In this document: piece after piece, positions 8,361 to 17,259 of the stretch | How positions within the stretch are numbered: the first letter of the stretch is position 1 | Layout of the letters: every line of letters starts with the position of its first letter | Origin: an uncultured Opitutia bacterium | Lineage (GTDB): Bacteria; Verrucomicrobiota; Verrucomicrobiia; Opitutales; Opitutaceae | Length of the DNA: 64,000 nt | Direction: 5' to 3' | NCBI GenBank assembly: GCA_903877135.1 | Contig: CAIRCN010000073.1 | Span: 40,868-104,867 of the forward strand | Notes under the pieces: model-generated | The model's input: only the letters and a program-made list of their open reading frames with translations | Databases searched by the model: none | What the model was told of the DNA's origin: nothing | Translations under genes and position numbers: made by a program

Positions 8361-9014
8361 ATGATCGCCGGCATCCGCCTGAAAGTCTGCGGGCTCACCT
8401 CCTACGTGGACGCGGAGGTTGCCGATCATTGCGGCGCGGACTATTTGGGTTTCATCCTAGCCCCGCAATCGCCGCGGCACCTCGGATTGGAGCAGTTTCG
8501 CGCGATGGCGGCGCGGCTGCCGGACCGGCGCAAAGTGGCCGTGTTGGTCGAGCCGGCGCTCGCCGATCTCGCGGCAATGAAAGCCGCCGGCTTCGACTTC
8601 TTCCAGATTCATTTTCGGCACGATCTGCTGATCGCCACGGTCGCAGGCTGGGCCGAGACGGTCGGCGCGGAGCGGCTTTGGCTCGCGCCGAAGCTGCCGC
8701 CCGGTGTGGACGTGCCGGCGGCGCTGCTGCCACTCGCGAAATTTTTCCTGATCGACACGTTTCACGTCTTAAAATTTGGCGGCACGGGAGAGACAAGCGA
8801 CTGGGCGAAATTCGCGCGGCACCAAACGGCGCATCCTGAAAAGGTGTGGATTCTGTCCGGTGGGTTGAACCCCGACAACATCGGTGCGGCGCTGCGCGCC
8901 AGCGGCGCGAAGTTTGTTGATGTGAACAGCGGCGTGGAGGCGGCGCCAGGCGTGAAGGATCACGCGAAGCTCCAGCGCTTCGTCGCGGCGATGCGCAGCG
9001 CCGTCGGTCGGTGA
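8361..9014 (+). CDS. trpF: Phosphoribosylanthranilate isomerase
   Basis: TIM-barrel enzyme carrying out the Amadori rearrangement of phosphoribosylanthranilate in tryptophan synthesis. The 217-aa protein carries the general-base cysteine in LKVCGLTSYVDAE, the acid aspartate in FFLIDTFH, and the phosphate-binding segments KFGGTGETSDW and ILSGGLNPDNI, ending with VDVNSGVEAAPGVKDH, the classical TrpF C-terminus. ATG 8361 is the natural start; the open frame continues upstream only inside the aminotransferase gene. trpC lies 26 kb away on the other strand, so the trp genes are dispersed here. Confidence 0.94.
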   Translation: MIAGIRLKVCGLTSYVDAEVADHCGADYLGFILAPQSPRHLGLEQFRAMAARLPDRRKVAVLVEPALADLAAMKAAGFDFFQIHFRHDLLIATVAGWAETVGAERLWLAPKLPPGVDVPAALLPLAKFFLIDTFHVLKFGGTGETSDWAKFARHQTAHPEKVWILSGGLNPDNIGAALRASGAKFVDVNSGVEAAPGVKDHAKLQRFVAAMRSAVGR

Positions 9015-9035
9015 CACACCGCGATCTTGATGATT

Positions 9036-9227
9036 TTATCGGGTGGCCTGGCGCAGGGCGAGCCAGAGGAAGGCGGCAGCGGCAAGATCGATGGCGGCGA
9101 GCAACAGCCGGAGCGGGAGCAGGATCTTTGTCGCAAGGAGTGTGAGGAGCACGGCACCGAGCACGAGTACGACAATCAGGACCTTGAGTATGCGCTTCGG
9201 GAGGGCGGCTTTGTCTTCGGTGTTCAT
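9036..9227 (-). CDS. Small two-helix membrane protein of unknown function
   Basis: A 63-residue protein with a charged N-terminus (MNTEDKAALPKR) and two hydrophobic stretches (about residues 14-34 and 37-58), so probably an inner-membrane hairpin. It starts 12 bp after the cupin stop in the same direction and looks like the last gene of the glnD-kinase-cupin group. I recognise no family. The hydrophobic pattern favours a real gene; the absence of a ribosome-binding site and the short length lower certainty. Confidence 0.5.
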   Translation of the reverse strand: MNTEDKAALPKRILKVLIVVLVLGAVLLTLLATKILLPLRLLLAAIDLAAAAFLWLALRQATR

Positions 9228-9239
9228 GGGGAAGTCGGG

Positions 9240-9566
9240 TTAGCGGTAGTCTTCGCGCACGGGACAGACTAGGTCGAGGACGCGACAGTCGGTCAGCGCG
9301 TGGCAACCGTGCGGCGCGCCGCACGGGATGAGGGCGCAGTCGCCGGCCGCCATGACGCGGGTCTCGTCCCCGACGTTGAATTCGAGGCGGCCGGAGAGGA
9401 CGTAGCTAACCTGTTCGTGCGGGTTTTGGTGCGACGGGACAACGACGCTGGCGGCGCGCGCAACATCGCTGAGGCTCATGCGTTCGAGGTGGACATAGCG
9501 ACCCGTGATGCCGGGGAAGGGGGCCAGAGCGCGGGCGGGGAGTTGAGCGGAGGTGACGAAGGACAT
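9240..9566 (-). CDS. Single-domain cupin protein
   Basis: Small (108 aa) beta-barrel cupin. Motif 1 is SHQNPHEQVSYVLSGRLEF, with His-x3-His then Glu/Gln positions for metal, and motif 2 is ALIPCGAPHGCHAL, with the second-motif histidine. The metal-binding set looks complete. Such proteins bind small ligands or act as dioxygenase/isomerase-like enzymes; no substrate can be assigned. The ATG lies three bases after the sensor-kinase stop, so the two genes are translationally close and may share a signalling role. Confidence 0.85.
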   Translation of the reverse strand: MSFVTSAQLPARALAPFPGITGRYVHLERMSLSDVARAASVVVPSHQNPHEQVSYVLSGRLEFNVGDETRVMAAGDCALIPCGAPHGCHALTDCRVLDLVCPVREDYR

Positions 9567-9569
9567 GGG

Positions 9570-11267
9570 TCAGGAGGTGTTTTTGGCTAGCGGCAGGCAT
9601 ACGCGCATGATGGTGCCGGCGGGGCCGGTGGCGACGAGGGCGATGGAGCCGTGATGGCTTTCCAAGATGCGTTTGGCAATCGCCAGGCCGAGACCGGTGC
9701 CACCGGGGCGGCTGGTGAGGAACGAGTGGAAGACGCGGTCGCGGATGTCGGCGGGGATGCCGGTGCCGGTGTCGGCGACATCGAGGAACGCGGTGTGGTG
9801 TTCCACGCCGAGTGTGAGGACGAGTTCGCCGCCATTGGGCATGGCGTCCATCGAGTTGAAGAGCAGGTTGAGCAGCACCTGCTGCAGCTGGCCCTTGTGC
9901 GCGTCGACGATGAACGGCGCGGCGGGCGGGGTGAACCGCACGCCGACCCGGGCCTGGGCAAGTTTGGGGCGGACGAGGACGAGGGTGTCGTGGACGATGT
10001 CGGCGAGCGACCAGCGCGAGTGCAGCTCGGCGGGCGCCCGGCCAAACTGGAGGACGCGAAGGACGATGCCCTCGAGCTGGTCGAGCTTTTCGTTGATGAC
10101 GCGCAGGTCGGTGTGGCGCGGGTCGCCGGGGGCGAGGTCGAGCCCAAGGCCGCCGTGGAGGAGTTTTAAGACGGTGAGGGGATTGCGGATTTCGTGGGCG
10201 ATCTCGGCGGCGAGCAGACCGAGGGTGGTGAGCTGCTCGTTTTTGCGGAGCGTCTCCTCGCTCTGGAAAACGCGGGCGTAAAGCCGGGCGTTTTGCAGCG
10301 CCACGGCACCGAGGCTGGCAAGGGTGAGACAGGCGCGTTTCTCGTCGTCGTCGAAGCGGTGGAGGCGGTCGTGGAACACGACGAGAACGCCCAGTGCCTC
10401 GCCTTCGTAGAGCAGAGGAGTGAGCAGGGCCGAGCGGAGCGAGAGATCGGCCGGCAGGTCCGCGACACCCTGGAAATCGGGCGACTGGATGTCGGCGACC
10501 GCGAGCTGGCGCCGGGTGTGCAGGGCGCTCGCGGCGAGGCAGGTGGCCACCGGCAGTTCGCCGGCGGGGGCGACGATGAGGTCAGCCGAGTCGGTCGCCA
10601 CACAGCGGATAGTGGCGGTGGCAGTGTCATAGATGAAGAGCAGGCAGGCGCGGGCCTGCATCATCAGGCGGGCGTCGCGGGTCAGCGTCGCGAAAAGCTG
10701 CTGGGTTTCGAGTTTGGCGACGAGGGACTGGCCGGTGGTGAGGAGGGTTTCGAGCTGGCGGGCCTTGGCTTGCAAGCCGCGGGTGCGCCAGAGCTGGCGG
10801 ACAACGTGGGTGGCCTCCTGCGCGAGGCGTTCGAGCAGCGCGAGGTCGGCCGGAGCGAAGCCCTCGGCGCGGTCGCTTTCGAGGTCGATCACGCCCATGA
10901 GGTGGTCCTCGTCGTGCATAGGCGCGGCCATCTCGCATTGCGTGGCGGCGCGCACCGCGATGTAGCGCGGCTCGAAGCCTACATCGGGCACGAGGAGTGA
11001 GCGGGCGTTGAGCAGGCACCAGCCAGTGACGCCGTGGCCGGGTTTCAGGGCGAAGCGGGCGGTGTCGGGTGCGCCGCGCTGCACTTCGGTTTCGAGCTGA
11101 CCGGTAGTGGGGTTGAGCAGCGCGATGGAGCCGGCATCGGCGCCAAACGTGTCGAGCAGGATGTCGAGCATCTCGTCGAGCGCATCGCGCGGGTCGCCGG
11201 TCCGGCCGGCGAGCGAGCTCAGCCGGTAGAGCGCGGGCAGTGCGCGGGGATCGGAGGGCGTGGACAT
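9570..11267 (-). CDS. GAF-domain sensor histidine kinase (soluble)
   Basis: Two-component kinase of about 565 aa without membrane helices. Two GAF-like sensor regions come first (about residues 25-165, with GHGVTGWCLLNARSLLVPDV, and about 185-330, with a second LVVFHDRLHRF block). A HisKA dimerisation helix follows, with the phospho-acceptor in EIAHEIRNPLTVL (about residue 356). The ATPase domain has the N-box VLLNLLFNSMDAMPNGG, G1 ADTGTGIP and G2 GGTGLGLAIAK. Start: ATG 11267 (MSTPSDPRALPAL); a 14-residue upstream extension is possible. No response regulator is adjacent; the nearest is the NtrC-type protein at 61446. Position after glnD suggests, without proving, a nitrogen-related signal. 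Confidence 0.93.
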   Translation of the reverse strand: MSTPSDPRALPALYRLSSLAGRTGDPRDALDEMLDILLDTFGADAGSIALLNPTTGQLETEVQRGAPDTARFALKPGHGVTGWCLLNARSLLVPDVGFEPRYIAVRAATQCEMAAPMHDEDHLMGVIDLESDRAEGFAPADLALLERLAQEATHVVRQLWRTRGLQAKARQLETLLTTGQSLVAKLETQQLFATLTRDARLMMQARACLLFIYDTATATIRCVATDSADLIVAPAGELPVATCLAASALHTRRQLAVADIQSPDFQGVADLPADLSLRSALLTPLLYEGEALGVLVVFHDRLHRFDDDEKRACLTLASLGAVALQNARLYARVFQSEETLRKNEQLTTLGLLAAEIAHEIRNPLTVLKLLHGGLGLDLAPGDPRHTDLRVINEKLDQLEGIVLRVLQFGRAPAELHSRWSLADIVHDTLVLVRPKLAQARVGVRFTPPAAPFIVDAHKGQLQQVLLNLLFNSMDAMPNGGELVLTLGVEHHTAFLDVADTGTGIPADIRDRVFHSFLTSRPGGTGLGLAIAKRILESHHGSIALVATGPAGTIMRVCLPLAKNTS

Positions 11268-11329
11268 GATGGCGCCCGGAGAATGAGGGCGGCACGCGCC
11301 GTGGAACAACCCGAAACGGCGGGGGCGCG

Positions 11330-14125
11330 TCAGACGGTCGGGGCAGGCTTGATCACGCCGGTCAGCGCGTCACGGAGAGTTTCCAGTCGGGTTTGGTCGA
11401 TGGGGCGTGCCGGCTCGGAACTCTCGATGTAGAAGGTGTCGATGGCGACGCCGCGCTCGGTGCCAATGCGCGCGAAGGTGATGTCGAAACCGTGGTCCGA
11501 GATGGTCTTGGCCAGTTGGTAGAGCAGGCCGATCTGGTCGCGGGCCTGGATTTCCACGATGGTGCGCTGCATCGACAGCTCGTGGTAAACCTCGACGGTC
11601 GGCGGGAACGAGGTGTGCAGCGCCTCGCCGTTCGTCGCCGCGGTGTAGTGAGTGGCGGCGAGTTTTTTCGCCTGGGCGACGATCTCCGGGTAGAGGTCTC
11701 GGTTGGCCACGAGCGCGGTTTCGATGGTGCGGGCGAAGGTTTCCTGCGCGGCCTCATTCTGCACCACGCCGCGGCTGGGCTCGACCACGTAGAAGGTGTC
11801 GATGGCGATGTGGTCGGAGCGCGAGATGACCTTGGCGCCGAGGATGCTGAGGCCGGCGACGCTGAAGGCCCCGGCGAGCTTGTAGAAGAGACCGGCGCGG
11901 TCCCAGGTGACGACGTTGACGACGGTGAGGGAGCGGTTGAGATCGTCCTTCCAGTCGATGATGGGCTTGAGCGAGCCGACCGAGTCGGCAGTGGCGATCG
12001 ACTTGAAGAGCCGGTTCACCATCTGGATGTGCAGGGCGATCTCGTCGGCATCGGTCTGGATGAAGTAACGCTCGGGCAGCAGGCCGAAATGGGCGGTAAT
12101 CTCGTCGGCACTGATGCCCGGAATCTGTCGGGCGATGAGTTCCTGGTGGATCATGTGTTTTTTCTTTTCGTGGGTGGCGTGCACGGCCTCGCCGAGGCTC
12201 AGGCGTTCGAGGGTAGCGAGATAAAGAGAGGTATGCAGGGTGTCTTTGTAGCTGTTCCAGAGACTGGCCGCGGTGCCGCGCGCGTCACAAAACGTGTGAA
12301 CGTAGAGATTGCGGAGCTTTTCGGCATCTCCGACGAGTTCGGCAAAGGCGGCGGCGGTCTTGGGATCATCGACATCACGCTTCTGCCAGAATCGTGCCAT
12401 CGCCAGATGATTTTTTATCACAAACGAAACGAGTTCGCGGCCCTCAGGCGAGACACCCAGCCGGGCCATGATCGGCGCGGCGATCTGCATGCCGCTTTCG
12501 GCGTGGCCTTTGATGCCGTGGGCCTTGCCGATGTCGTGAAGCAGGAGGGTGAGGTAGAGCAGGGCCGGGTCGGCGGTTTCGTGGAGCGCCTTGCGGTATT
12601 TCAGGGTGATGGGCTCGGCCTCGGTGAAGATAAGATCCAGCTGCCGGATCGCCTCCAGCGTGTGCACATCGGCGGTGTAGCGGTGGTAGAACTCGTGCTG
12701 CACGAGACAGGTCAGCCCGTGAAACTCCGGCACGAAGCAGCTGAGCACGCCCAACTCGTGCATGAGGTCAAGGATCGGAAACACCGCTCCGACTTCGGAG
12801 AGAATCGCGCGGAAACAGACGTTGGCGTCGGGCGAGGCGCGCACCTCGTCGGTCAGCAGCGGGAGCGAATCGCGGATGAGCGTGGCAAGGTGGAAATCCA
12901 GCGTGCACTCGAGTTGCTGGCAGTGGCGGAAAACCCGGACCAGCCGAACTGGGTCCTCGCGGAAAACCTCCGGCTTCTCGGCGGCGAGCTCCTGCCCGCG
13001 CAGGACGAAGCCGTCGAGGCGCTTGCTGCGGCGGAAACGCGAGGCCAGCAAGCTTTCGCGGATAGAAATGCGACCGCCATGGGAGTCGCGGCCAATAGTG
13101 AGCGCCAGCCGGCTCTCGACGCGTTTTGAGATACGGAAGATAACCTGGGCGGCGCGGTAGTAGTCTTGCATGAACTGCTCCACGCGCTGGAGCATGTCGG
13201 GCTCGGTGTAGCCGAGGTTGAGGGCGACACGGGGCTGCAGGTCGAGGTTGAGGACGTCGGTGGCTCGGCTACTGAGAAAATGGAGCTCATTGCGCACGCG
13301 TAGGAGGAAATCGTAGGCGCGTGTGAAATCGGCCAATTCGTCCGGCCCGAGATAGCGCTGGGTGGCGAGCTCTTCGATCCGGGCGATGCCGAGTTTTACG
13401 CGGGCCATCCAGAGAGCGTTCTGGTAGTCGCGCAGGCCGCCGACGCCGTTCTTCAGGTCCGGCTCCTGCAAGAAGACGGTGCCGCCATATTTTTCACGCC
13501 GGTGCGCCTGATCGTCGAGGCGCGCGGATATGTAGCCCTTGGGATCCTCGGTCGTAGAGAACGCCCGGTAAGCCTGCACAAACGTCTCGTAGAGCGTGGT
13601 CGATCCGGCGATCAGCCGCGACTCGAGGAGCGAGGTGAGGGTCTGGATGTTCTTGCGCGCCTCGACAAAGACCTCGTCGACGTTGCGGGTCGAATGGCCG
13701 ACCTTAAGGCCGCTGTCCCAGAGCGGGTAAAGGACCTCGTTGGAGAGATGCTCAAGAAAGGGTTTGGTGAGGGCCGGCTTTGTCTTGGCCGGGAAGAGGA
13801 ACATCACATCGACATCGCTCAACGGGCTGAGTTCGCCGCGGCCGTAGCCGCCGAGGCCGACGAGTGCGACGGGGGCAGGAGGTTTGCCGTGGACGCGGTT
13901 GTAGGTGCCGAGGGCGTTGTCGAACAGCCGCAGCAGCATCGTGTCGAGCGTGGTGGCCCGGGCGCGCACGAGTTCCAGCCCGGAGGCGCCGCCGGCATGG
14001 CGGGCGCGCAGGTCAGCGCCCTCGGCCTGCAGGTAGGCCTTGCATGCGGCGAGCCGCTCCGCAGCGGTGGTGCCGGGGGTAAAACTCAGGTGCAGGCTGG
14101 CGGTGGGCGGGAGGGCGTCGGACAT
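11330..14125 (-). CDS. glnD: [Protein-PII] uridylyltransferase / uridylyl-removing enzyme
   Basis: Bifunctional nitrogen sensor that adds UMP to, and removes it from, PII signal proteins according to glutamine level. The 931-aa protein has all four expected modules: a nucleotidyltransferase core GGYGRGELSPLSDVDVMFLF (about residues 91-110), a PII-uridylyltransferase-associated region, an HD phosphohydrolase motif LLLHDIGKAHG (about residue 530), and two C-terminal ACT domains (LTVVNVVTWDRAGLFYKLAG near 730; TIVEIQARDQIGLLYQLAK near 850). Length is typical. It is divergent from valS across about 108 bp and is followed on its own strand by the GAF kinase. Confidence 0.96.
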   Translation of the reverse strand: MSDALPPTASLHLSFTPGTTAAERLAACKAYLQAEGADLRARHAGGASGLELVRARATTLDTMLLRLFDNALGTYNRVHGKPPAPVALVGLGGYGRGELSPLSDVDVMFLFPAKTKPALTKPFLEHLSNEVLYPLWDSGLKVGHSTRNVDEVFVEARKNIQTLTSLLESRLIAGSTTLYETFVQAYRAFSTTEDPKGYISARLDDQAHRREKYGGTVFLQEPDLKNGVGGLRDYQNALWMARVKLGIARIEELATQRYLGPDELADFTRAYDFLLRVRNELHFLSSRATDVLNLDLQPRVALNLGYTEPDMLQRVEQFMQDYYRAAQVIFRISKRVESRLALTIGRDSHGGRISIRESLLASRFRRSKRLDGFVLRGQELAAEKPEVFREDPVRLVRVFRHCQQLECTLDFHLATLIRDSLPLLTDEVRASPDANVCFRAILSEVGAVFPILDLMHELGVLSCFVPEFHGLTCLVQHEFYHRYTADVHTLEAIRQLDLIFTEAEPITLKYRKALHETADPALLYLTLLLHDIGKAHGIKGHAESGMQIAAPIMARLGVSPEGRELVSFVIKNHLAMARFWQKRDVDDPKTAAAFAELVGDAEKLRNLYVHTFCDARGTAASLWNSYKDTLHTSLYLATLERLSLGEAVHATHEKKKHMIHQELIARQIPGISADEITAHFGLLPERYFIQTDADEIALHIQMVNRLFKSIATADSVGSLKPIIDWKDDLNRSLTVVNVVTWDRAGLFYKLAGAFSVAGLSILGAKVISRSDHIAIDTFYVVEPSRGVVQNEAAQETFARTIETALVANRDLYPEIVAQAKKLAATHYTAATNGEALHTSFPPTVEVYHELSMQRTIVEIQARDQIGLLYQLAKTISDHGFDITFARIGTERGVAIDTFYIESSEPARPIDQTRLETLRDALTGVIKPAPTV

Positions 14126-14233
14126 GGAACGCGCACAGTGAAGGGAAAAGCGAGTGGCGGGCGAGGGGATTTAACCACTTGCTTCTGGGCGACGCGGCGG
14201 GTTTTCTCCCCGTTTTGAGCCCAGCACCGACCC

Positions 14234-16936
14234 ATGGCCGAGATCACCAAGAGCTACGAACCGCGCGACGTCGAAAAGAAATGGTATGCCGCCTGGCTGA
14301 AGGCGAAGTGCTTCCGCGGAGTCGTTGACGCCACCCGCGAGCCCTACGGCATCATGATCCCGCCGCCCAACGTCACCGGCGTGCTGACGATGGGGCATGT
14401 GCTGAACAACACCATCCAGGATATCCTCATCCGCCGCGCGCGGCTCGAGGGCAAATCGGCGCTCTGGCTGCCGGGCACGGACCATGCCGGCATCGCGACG
14501 CAGACCGTGGTTGAGCGCGAGCTGCGCAAGCAGAAGCAGACGCGGCATGATTTCGGCCGGGAGAAATTCGTCGGGAAGGTCTGGGAATGGCGCGCCGAAA
14601 AGGGCGGCATCATCCTTGAGCAGCTCCGCCGCCTCGGCGCGTCTTGCGACTGGGATCGCACGGCGTTCACGATGGACCCAGCCTACTCGAAGCGCGTGCT
14701 GCACGTCTTCGTCGAGCTGTTCCAGCGCGGCTATATTTACCGCGGCAAGCGCATGGTGAACTGGTGCCCGGTTTCGCTGACGGCGCTCTCCGACGAGGAA
14801 GTGATCATGAAGCCCGTCAACGGCACGCTATATCGCGTGCGTTACGAGCTGGTGAATCAGCCCGGCCGCTTCATCGAGGTGAAGACCACGCGCCCCGAGA
14901 CGATCCCGGGCGACGTCGCCATTGCGGTGCACCCCGACGATCCGCGCTACGCCGACATCGTCGGCCAGATGGTGTGGCGTCCGCTCAACCGCACCCAGAT
15001 TCCGATCATCGCCGACAGCGCCGTGGACCGGGAATTCGGCTCCGGCGCGCTCAAGATCACGCCCGCGCACGACAAGGTGGACCACGAGATCGGCCTGCGC
15101 CACCACCTCCCCGCAATCGACGTGCTCAACCCCAATGGCACGCTCAACGAACTCGCCGGCCCCGGGCTCGTCGGACTCGACCGCTTCGCCGGCCGCAAGC
15201 TCGCCGCCACGCTCCTCAAGGAAGCCGGCGCCCTCGTGGACGAGGAGGCTTACTCCAACAGCGTTGGCTACTCCGAGCGCGCCGAAGTGCCGATCGAGCC
15301 GCGGCTCACCGAGCAGTGGTGGCTCAAGTATCCGAAGCTCGAGGAGGCGAAGGCTGCGGTGCGCGACGGGCACATCAAGTTTTATCCCGAGCGCTGGTCA
15401 AAGGTTTACCTGCACTGGCTGGAAAACATCCAGGACTGGTGCATCAGTCGCCAGCTCTGGTGGGGCCACCGTATTCCGGTCTGGTATCGCAAGGGCGGCG
15501 ACCGCGCCGACCCGCAGAATTGGCATGTCTCGGTGGACGGTCCCGCCGACCCGGTCAACTGGGAACAGGAAGAGGATGTGCTCGACACGTGGGCGTCGTC
15601 GTGGCTCTGGCCCTTCGTGACGCTCGGTTGGCCCGACGCCGACGAGATGAAGCGCGACGGTTTCGACTATTTCTACCCGACCACGACACTCGTGACGGGA
15701 CCCGACATCATTTTCTTCTGGGTCGCACGCATGATCATGGCGGGGCTGGAGTTCACGCGCCCCGGCGAGCCGATCGAGCGGCGGATTCCGTTCAAAAATG
15801 TCTATTTCACTGGCATCATCCGCGACCAGCAGGGCCGCAAGATGTCGAAATCCCTCGGCAACTCGCCCGACCCGCTCGACCTCATCGACACCTACGGCGC
15901 GGACGGGCTGCGCTTCGGCATCATCTCCATCGCGCCGCAGGGGCAGGACATCCGCTTCCAGGAGGACCGCATCGAGGGCGGCAAAAATTTCTGCAACAAG
16001 CTCTGGAACGCCTCGCGCTTCCGCCAGATGAGCGGCCCGGCTGGCGACAACTCCTCGCTCGACGCCATCCTCGCCCGCCTCGTGCCGGCGCAGTTCGACG
16101 CCGACGACCACGCCATCCTCGACCGGCTCTTCGCGACGACGCGCGAGGTGGACCGCTGTTTTGGCGAGTTCGAGTTCAGTGCCGCGGTGCAGGCGCTCTA
16201 TGGATTTTTCTGGAGCGATTTCTGCGACTGGTATGTGGAGGTCTCGAAGTCGAAGCTCCAGGCGCCCGACACGAAGGACAACTGCCTCGCGATCCAGGAC
16301 CTCGTGCTGCGCCAGACGCTGCTGCTGCTGCACCCGTTCATCCCGTTCATCACCGAGGAACTGTGGGCGCTGCTCGGCTACGGCGCGCCCGGGAGTTTCA
16401 TCGGCGACGCGCGCCTCGAAAACGCCTCGCACCTCGCCACCTCGTCGCGGGCCCGCGGCCTCACGCTCGACCGCGCCGCGGTCGCCGCCGTCGAGAAGCT
16501 CAAGGGCGTCGCCTCGAAGGCCCGCGCCCTCAAGGCCGAGCACAACCTCGCCAGCCGCCGCGATGTGAAATTCCTCGTGACGACCAGCGACGCCGACTGG
16601 GGGACGCTGGCCGCTAGTCTCGCCAAGCTCGCTCGCATGACCGGCGCCGCCGAGATCGTGCGCCGCGATGCCGTCGAGGGCGCGCCCGCCACCGTGACGC
16701 CGCTCGGCACGTTCTATCTCGACCTCGCCAGCACCGTCGATGTCGGCGTCGAGAAAGTGCGGCTCACGAAGGAACTCGATCTTCTCGCGAAGCACATCGC
16801 CGGCACTGAGGCGCGGCTCGCGAACCAAGCCTTCGTCAGCAAAGCCCCGCCGATAGTGCTCGAAGGGGCCCGCAAGCAGCTTGCTGACCAGCAGGCAAAG
16901 CGCGCCGAGTTGGCGCGATTGCTGGCCGGGCTGTAG
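14234..16936 (+). CDS. valS: Valyl-tRNA synthetase
   Basis: Class I aminoacyl-tRNA synthetase charging tRNA-Val. The 900-aa protein shows the HIGH-type motif PPPNVTGVLTMGHVLNNTI (residues about 37-55), WCISRQLWWGHRIPVWY, FWVARMIMAG, and KMSKS in GRKMSKSLGNSPDPLDLI (about residue 535). The editing (CP1) domain is present, with TTRPETIPGDVAIAV, and the protein ends in the ValS coiled-coil arm (VEKVRLTKELDLLAKHIAG onward). It is divergent from glnD. No T-box or other leader RNA is visible in the 108 bp upstream. Confidence 0.97.
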   Translation: MAEITKSYEPRDVEKKWYAAWLKAKCFRGVVDATREPYGIMIPPPNVTGVLTMGHVLNNTIQDILIRRARLEGKSALWLPGTDHAGIATQTVVERELRKQKQTRHDFGREKFVGKVWEWRAEKGGIILEQLRRLGASCDWDRTAFTMDPAYSKRVLHVFVELFQRGYIYRGKRMVNWCPVSLTALSDEEVIMKPVNGTLYRVRYELVNQPGRFIEVKTTRPETIPGDVAIAVHPDDPRYADIVGQMVWRPLNRTQIPIIADSAVDREFGSGALKITPAHDKVDHEIGLRHHLPAIDVLNPNGTLNELAGPGLVGLDRFAGRKLAATLLKEAGALVDEEAYSNSVGYSERAEVPIEPRLTEQWWLKYPKLEEAKAAVRDGHIKFYPERWSKVYLHWLENIQDWCISRQLWWGHRIPVWYRKGGDRADPQNWHVSVDGPADPVNWEQEEDVLDTWASSWLWPFVTLGWPDADEMKRDGFDYFYPTTTLVTGPDIIFFWVARMIMAGLEFTRPGEPIERRIPFKNVYFTGIIRDQQGRKMSKSLGNSPDPLDLIDTYGADGLRFGIISIAPQGQDIRFQEDRIEGGKNFCNKLWNASRFRQMSGPAGDNSSLDAILARLVPAQFDADDHAILDRLFATTREVDRCFGEFEFSAAVQALYGFFWSDFCDWYVEVSKSKLQAPDTKDNCLAIQDLVLRQTLLLLHPFIPFITEELWALLGYGAPGSFIGDARLENASHLATSSRARGLTLDRAAVAAVEKLKGVASKARALKAEHNLASRRDVKFLVTTSDADWGTLAASLAKLARMTGAAEIVRRDAVEGAPATVTPLGTFYLDLASTVDVGVEKVRLTKELDLLAKHIAGTEARLANQAFVSKAPPIVLEGARKQLADQQAKRAELARLLAGL

Positions 16937-17259
16937 GGCGGCATCACCGAATGCCGCCGCGTAGCCGCGCTGGAGCACAGGCGACAGCGTGGTCTGACAG
17001 ACGCCACGTTTTTGGCCGCTGGCCTTCAAACGCAGCCACGCGGCCTATCTTGTAGCTTTTGGCTTCCCGATCCGCACGGAGCCGGAAGCGGCTCCGCTAC
17101 AGGATCACGCGGCAACTTCGCAGCGTTTTCAATTTGTTCCGCGACAGGGGCGGCGCGGCATCTACTTGACCAAAATACACTCAGGCGCACGCCGGGATTT
17201 TGTTTTGCGGTTCCGGCGAGTCGTTGCTGATTCTGCTTATCTACCGCACTCCACTTCCC
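16937..17259. other. Hairpin-rich intergenic spacer after valS
   Basis: 323 bp without a supportable gene. Three inverted repeats are visible. The first is GGCGGCAT/ATGCCGCC with a 6-base loop directly after the valS stop (16937-16958). The second is CCGCGCT/AGCGTGG at 16965-16971 and 16986-16992 (one G-T pair). The third is GGAGCCG-GAAG-CGGCTCC at 17078-17095, nested between TGTAGC (about 17051) and GCTACA (about 17096). None is followed by a T-run, so they are not clear terminators. From about 17190 the sequence TTTTGTTTTGCGGTTC recurs upstream of the next gene's paralogue (about 19574), so part of this spacer was duplicated with the gene. Confidence 0.6.

Noticed and set aside
9027..9272. 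81-codon plus-strand frame with acidic composition
   Set aside because: Antisense to the small membrane protein whose hydrophobic pattern is more gene-like; the plus frame is a Glu/Gly-rich shadow.
11393..13129. Open frame of 578 codons on the plus strand
   Set aside because: It is wholly antisense to glnD, whose domains are unmistakable; long antisense frames are expected in GC-rich coding DNA, and its translation is low-complexity (Gly/Val/Glu/Arg).
14644..17029. Long frames on both strands inside valS (14644-16617 plus, 15398-17029 minus)
   Set aside because: Translations are Arg/Ala/Pro-rich without domain motifs, while the valS frame carries the full synthetase signatures.
17200..17259. 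TTG 17200 as the start of tandem paralogue 1
   Set aside because: The matching upstream DNA of paralogue 2 is in another frame, so the shared upstream sequence is not coding; similarity in protein starts at GTG 17260/19642.
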